Shown here: positions 62,486 to 64,000 of the stretch, one piece after another
How positions within the stretch are numbered: the stretch's first letter is position 1
Layout: each line of letters opens with the position of its first letter
NCBI GenBank assembly: GCA_039679375.1
Contig: JBDKVA010000193.1
Location: forward strand, 9,506-73,505
Reading direction: 5' to 3'
Source of the DNA: JBDKVA01 sp039679375
GTDB taxonomy: Bacteria; Bacillota; Clostridia; Acetivibrionales; DTU013
Length of the DNA: 64,000 bases
Notes under the pieces: generated by a model
Seen by the model: only the letters and a program-made list of their open reading frames with translations
What the model was told of the DNA's origin: nothing
Databases searched by the model: none
Position numbers and translations under genes: made by a program

Positions 62486-63595
62486 TCACGGATCCAGTAC
62501 CTGGGTTACAGTGCCGAAGCTGTAGCCCTGTCGCCTTAGCTGTGAAATAATTGAAGGGAGTGCCTCGGGGGTCTGGGGCGCAGCCTGGTGCATCAGGACA
62601 ATGGCTCCCGGTTGAATATTGCCGACTACACGGCTGACGATCTGATTAACACCGGGGTTCTTCCAGTCGAGAGAATCGACTGTCCACATAATTGTAATAT
62701 AACCCAGCATTGCCACGGTATTCAAAATTGCCTGATTGTACTCGCCAAACGGAGGCCTGAACAAATAGGTGCTTTTCCCTGTAATATTCCTGATCAATGC
62801 GCCGGTCCGTACGATCTGATTGCTTACCTCCGTCAAAGGAATCTGAGTCATATGCGGGTGTGTCAGGCTATGATTTCCAATCTCATGTCCCGCTGCCGAT
62901 ATGGCTCTCGCAAGGTTTGGGAAATTCGTCGGCCAGATGCCGGATAAGAAAAAAGTGGCCTGTATATTGTTATCTCTTAAGATTTGCAGCAGCCTCGTTG
63001 TCTGGTTATCTCCGTAGGTAGCGTCAAATGTGAGGGCGACCATTCTTTTGGAAGGATTACCTTTGTATATTGCCGTAGCATTTTCCGGTATGGGAATTGT
63101 AATTATCTGCCCGGGTGTTAGCCTTTGTGGGTTCAGACCCGGATTTGAATTCAGTATGGATTGAACGGTCGTGCCGAATCTTATTGCTATACGGTAAATG
63201 GTATCCCCCAGTAATACGGAATACCTTATTATGCCGGGTTCTACAGGCTGGAAAGGGTTTACGGCGTTTTGCGGAAGAATTATTTTAAGCCCGGGGTAAA
63301 TCCGTGTAGGGTCTGGTATGTTGTTCAATGTGAGTATACTCTGCAGGCTGACTTTGAACAGAAGGGCGATGGTATAAAGCGTATCACCCTGCTGAACAGT
63401 ATAGATCAGGCTCCCTGCCGGTGCTCCCGGATAATCCTCCTCCTCGACTGGTATCAGAAGGACGGCGCCCGGGTAAATCAGGTTCGGGTTTGAAATATTA
63501 TTTACATCTGTAATTGCCGTTACTGTACTCCCGTATAACCGGGCAATTCCTGAAATCGTGTCACCGGACTGCACTGTATAGATCAGCTGCGGCAT
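62486..63595 (-). CDS. LysM x3 polysaccharide deacetylase (NodB domain)
   Basis: 369 aa from ATG 63595, with AAGGAGGGC upstream on the minus strand; the ORF can be read from 63619 but that start lacks a site. Three LysM wall-binding repeats come first: YTVQSGDTISGIARLYGSTV, YTVQQGDTLYTIALLFKVSL, YSVLLGDTIYRIAIRFGTTV. The NodB domain has motif 1 LTFDATYGD (one of the two usual Asp residues changed, as in some PdaA/PdaB-like enzymes), motif 2 NHSLTHPHM (HSxTH), motif 3 RPPFGEYN, and DSLDW and VLMHQ. It is likely to deacetylate peptidoglycan or another wall glycan. There is no signal peptide, which is common for small spore-related LysM enzymes. A relic of its 3' end lies at 58553-58618. Confidence 0.92.
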   Translation of the reverse strand: MPQLIYTVQSGDTISGIARLYGSTVTAITDVNNISNPNLIYPGAVLLIPVEEEDYPGAPAGSLIYTVQQGDTLYTIALLFKVSLQSILTLNNIPDPTRIYPGLKIILPQNAVNPFQPVEPGIIRYSVLLGDTIYRIAIRFGTTVQSILNSNPGLNPQRLTPGQIITIPIPENATAIYKGNPSKRMVALTFDATYGDNQTTRLLQILRDNNIQATFFLSGIWPTNFPNLARAISAAGHEIGNHSLTHPHMTQIPLTEVSNQIVRTGALIRNITGKSTYLFRPPFGEYNQAILNTVAMLGYITIMWTVDSLDWKNPGVNQIVSRVVGNIQPGAIVLMHQAAPQTPEALPSIISQLRRQGYSFGTVTQVLDP

Positions 63596-63692
63596 AGGCA
63601 AGCCCTCCTTTTCGTACATTACATCATATTGAGAAGGTGCAAATTATGTTACATAATATTGCATTTATGTACACCGGCCAACTCAATTATAT

Positions 63693-63723
63693 TTGACTTT
63701 GACTAAAGACTATGTTATCATAG
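63693..63723 (+). promoter_or_regulatory. Promoter and operator-like palindrome of the gntR gene
   Basis: TTGACT (63693-63698), 17 bp, TATCAT (63716-63721). The palindrome CTATG-TTAT-CATAG (63710-63723) covers the -10 box, a good place for autorepression by the encoded GntR protein. Confidence 0.65.
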
Positions 63724-63795
63724 TTAATGAGTTGAATCACTAACCCATTAGCTTTATTGCCGGCCACTTGATTTGCGAATCCGGCCAAAACCGGG

Positions 63796-63820
63796 CGGGG
63801 CCCGATGCCCCGGGATTTTT
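63796..63820 (+). terminator. GC-rich hairpin with T tract before gntR
   Basis: CGGGGC (63796-63801) pairs with GCCCCG (63807-63812), then GGATTTTT. It lies between the promoter at 63693 and the GntR start, so it may act as an attenuator. Confidence 0.6.
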
Positions 63821-63840
63821 ATTATGAGAGGAGGCATTAC

Positions 63841-64000
63841 TTGAGTAGTGATAAGCCTATTTTTATCAAAATTATGGAAATGATTGAAAATAATATCCTG
63901 TCAGATAGATATAAAACAGATGAACTAATCATATCAACCACACAAATATCAAAATTACTATCAGTTAATCCTACAACGGCAGTTAAGGCTATCAGCAACC
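63841..64000 (+). CDS. GntR-family regulator, 3' end cut by the window edge
   Basis: TTG 63841 follows GAGAGGAGG. The 53 visible codons (PIFIKIMEMIENNILSDRYK, TTQISKLLSVNPTTAVKAIS) are the N-terminal winged helix of GntR proteins, closest in style to the YtrA group, which lacks a large effector domain and controls ABC transporters. The reading frame is open at the right edge, so the class cannot be settled here. Confidence 0.85.
   Translation, partial: MSSDKPIFIKIMEMIENNILSDRYKTDELIISTTQISKLLSVNPTTAVKAISN

Overview
The window looks like chromosome from a low-to-moderate-GC, anaerobic, Gram-positive bacterium of the Clostridia. The evidence is strong AGGAGG-type ribosome binding sites, many TTG/GTG starts, consensus sigma-A promoters, a T-box leader, an SLH-anchored surface protein, LplB/YtcP-type sugar ABC transport, and a Pnkp/Hen1 RNA repair pair like that described in Clostridium thermocellum. 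No rRNA, tRNA, CRISPR array or intact mobile element was seen.

Layout. (1) 1-6171: a tightly coupled operon of a HEAT-repeat protein (5' end outside the window), a MoxR AAA ATPase, a DUF5682 protein and a VWA protein, the arrangement known as yehL/yehM/yehP in enterics. (2) 6629-12461: an RNA repair operon with promoter, 38-codon leader ORF, intrinsic terminator, hen1, an undescribed HExxH/TPR protein and a three-domain pnkp, followed by a frameshifted PHP-domain relic. (3) 12.3-13.8 kb: gene relics (PHP, APH-type phosphotransferase, IS3 transposase). (4) 13.9-21.2 kb: acyl-ACP thioesterase, transketolase, an orphan solute-binding protein, and a surface protein with an M1/M61-like fold and SLH repeats whose HExxH motif reads HHMMH. 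(5) 21.4-36.2 kb: five large same-strand genes, namely a lysozyme/PG-binding/LAS-peptidase fusion, a DUF6603 protein, and proteins of 873, 1513 and 467 aa with no assigned function. None has a signal peptide. This is the best candidate for an undescribed system.

(6) 36.2-45.9 kb: nitroreductase, nagA, an ABC-2 exporter, a MarR-flavodoxin-FMN-binding operon with a twin-palindrome operator, an SGNH hydrolase, and a URO-D-like protein. (7) 45.9-49.0 kb: another decay patch (relics of RmlD, SGNH hydrolase and ABC ATPase) with a MazF-type toxin/antitoxin pair and an all-alpha hypothetical. (8) 49.0-55.2 kb: a membrane AraC regulator divergent from an LplB/YtcP/lipoprotein carbohydrate ABC transporter. 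(9) 55.4-64.0 kb: T-box-controlled alpha2 glycyl-tRNA synthetase, an AraC/GyrI-like regulator, a TPR protein, an ECF sigma/anti-sigma pair, a LysM-polysaccharide deacetylase, and the start of a GntR regulator cut by the right edge.

All family names come from reading motifs by eye. No database search was run.
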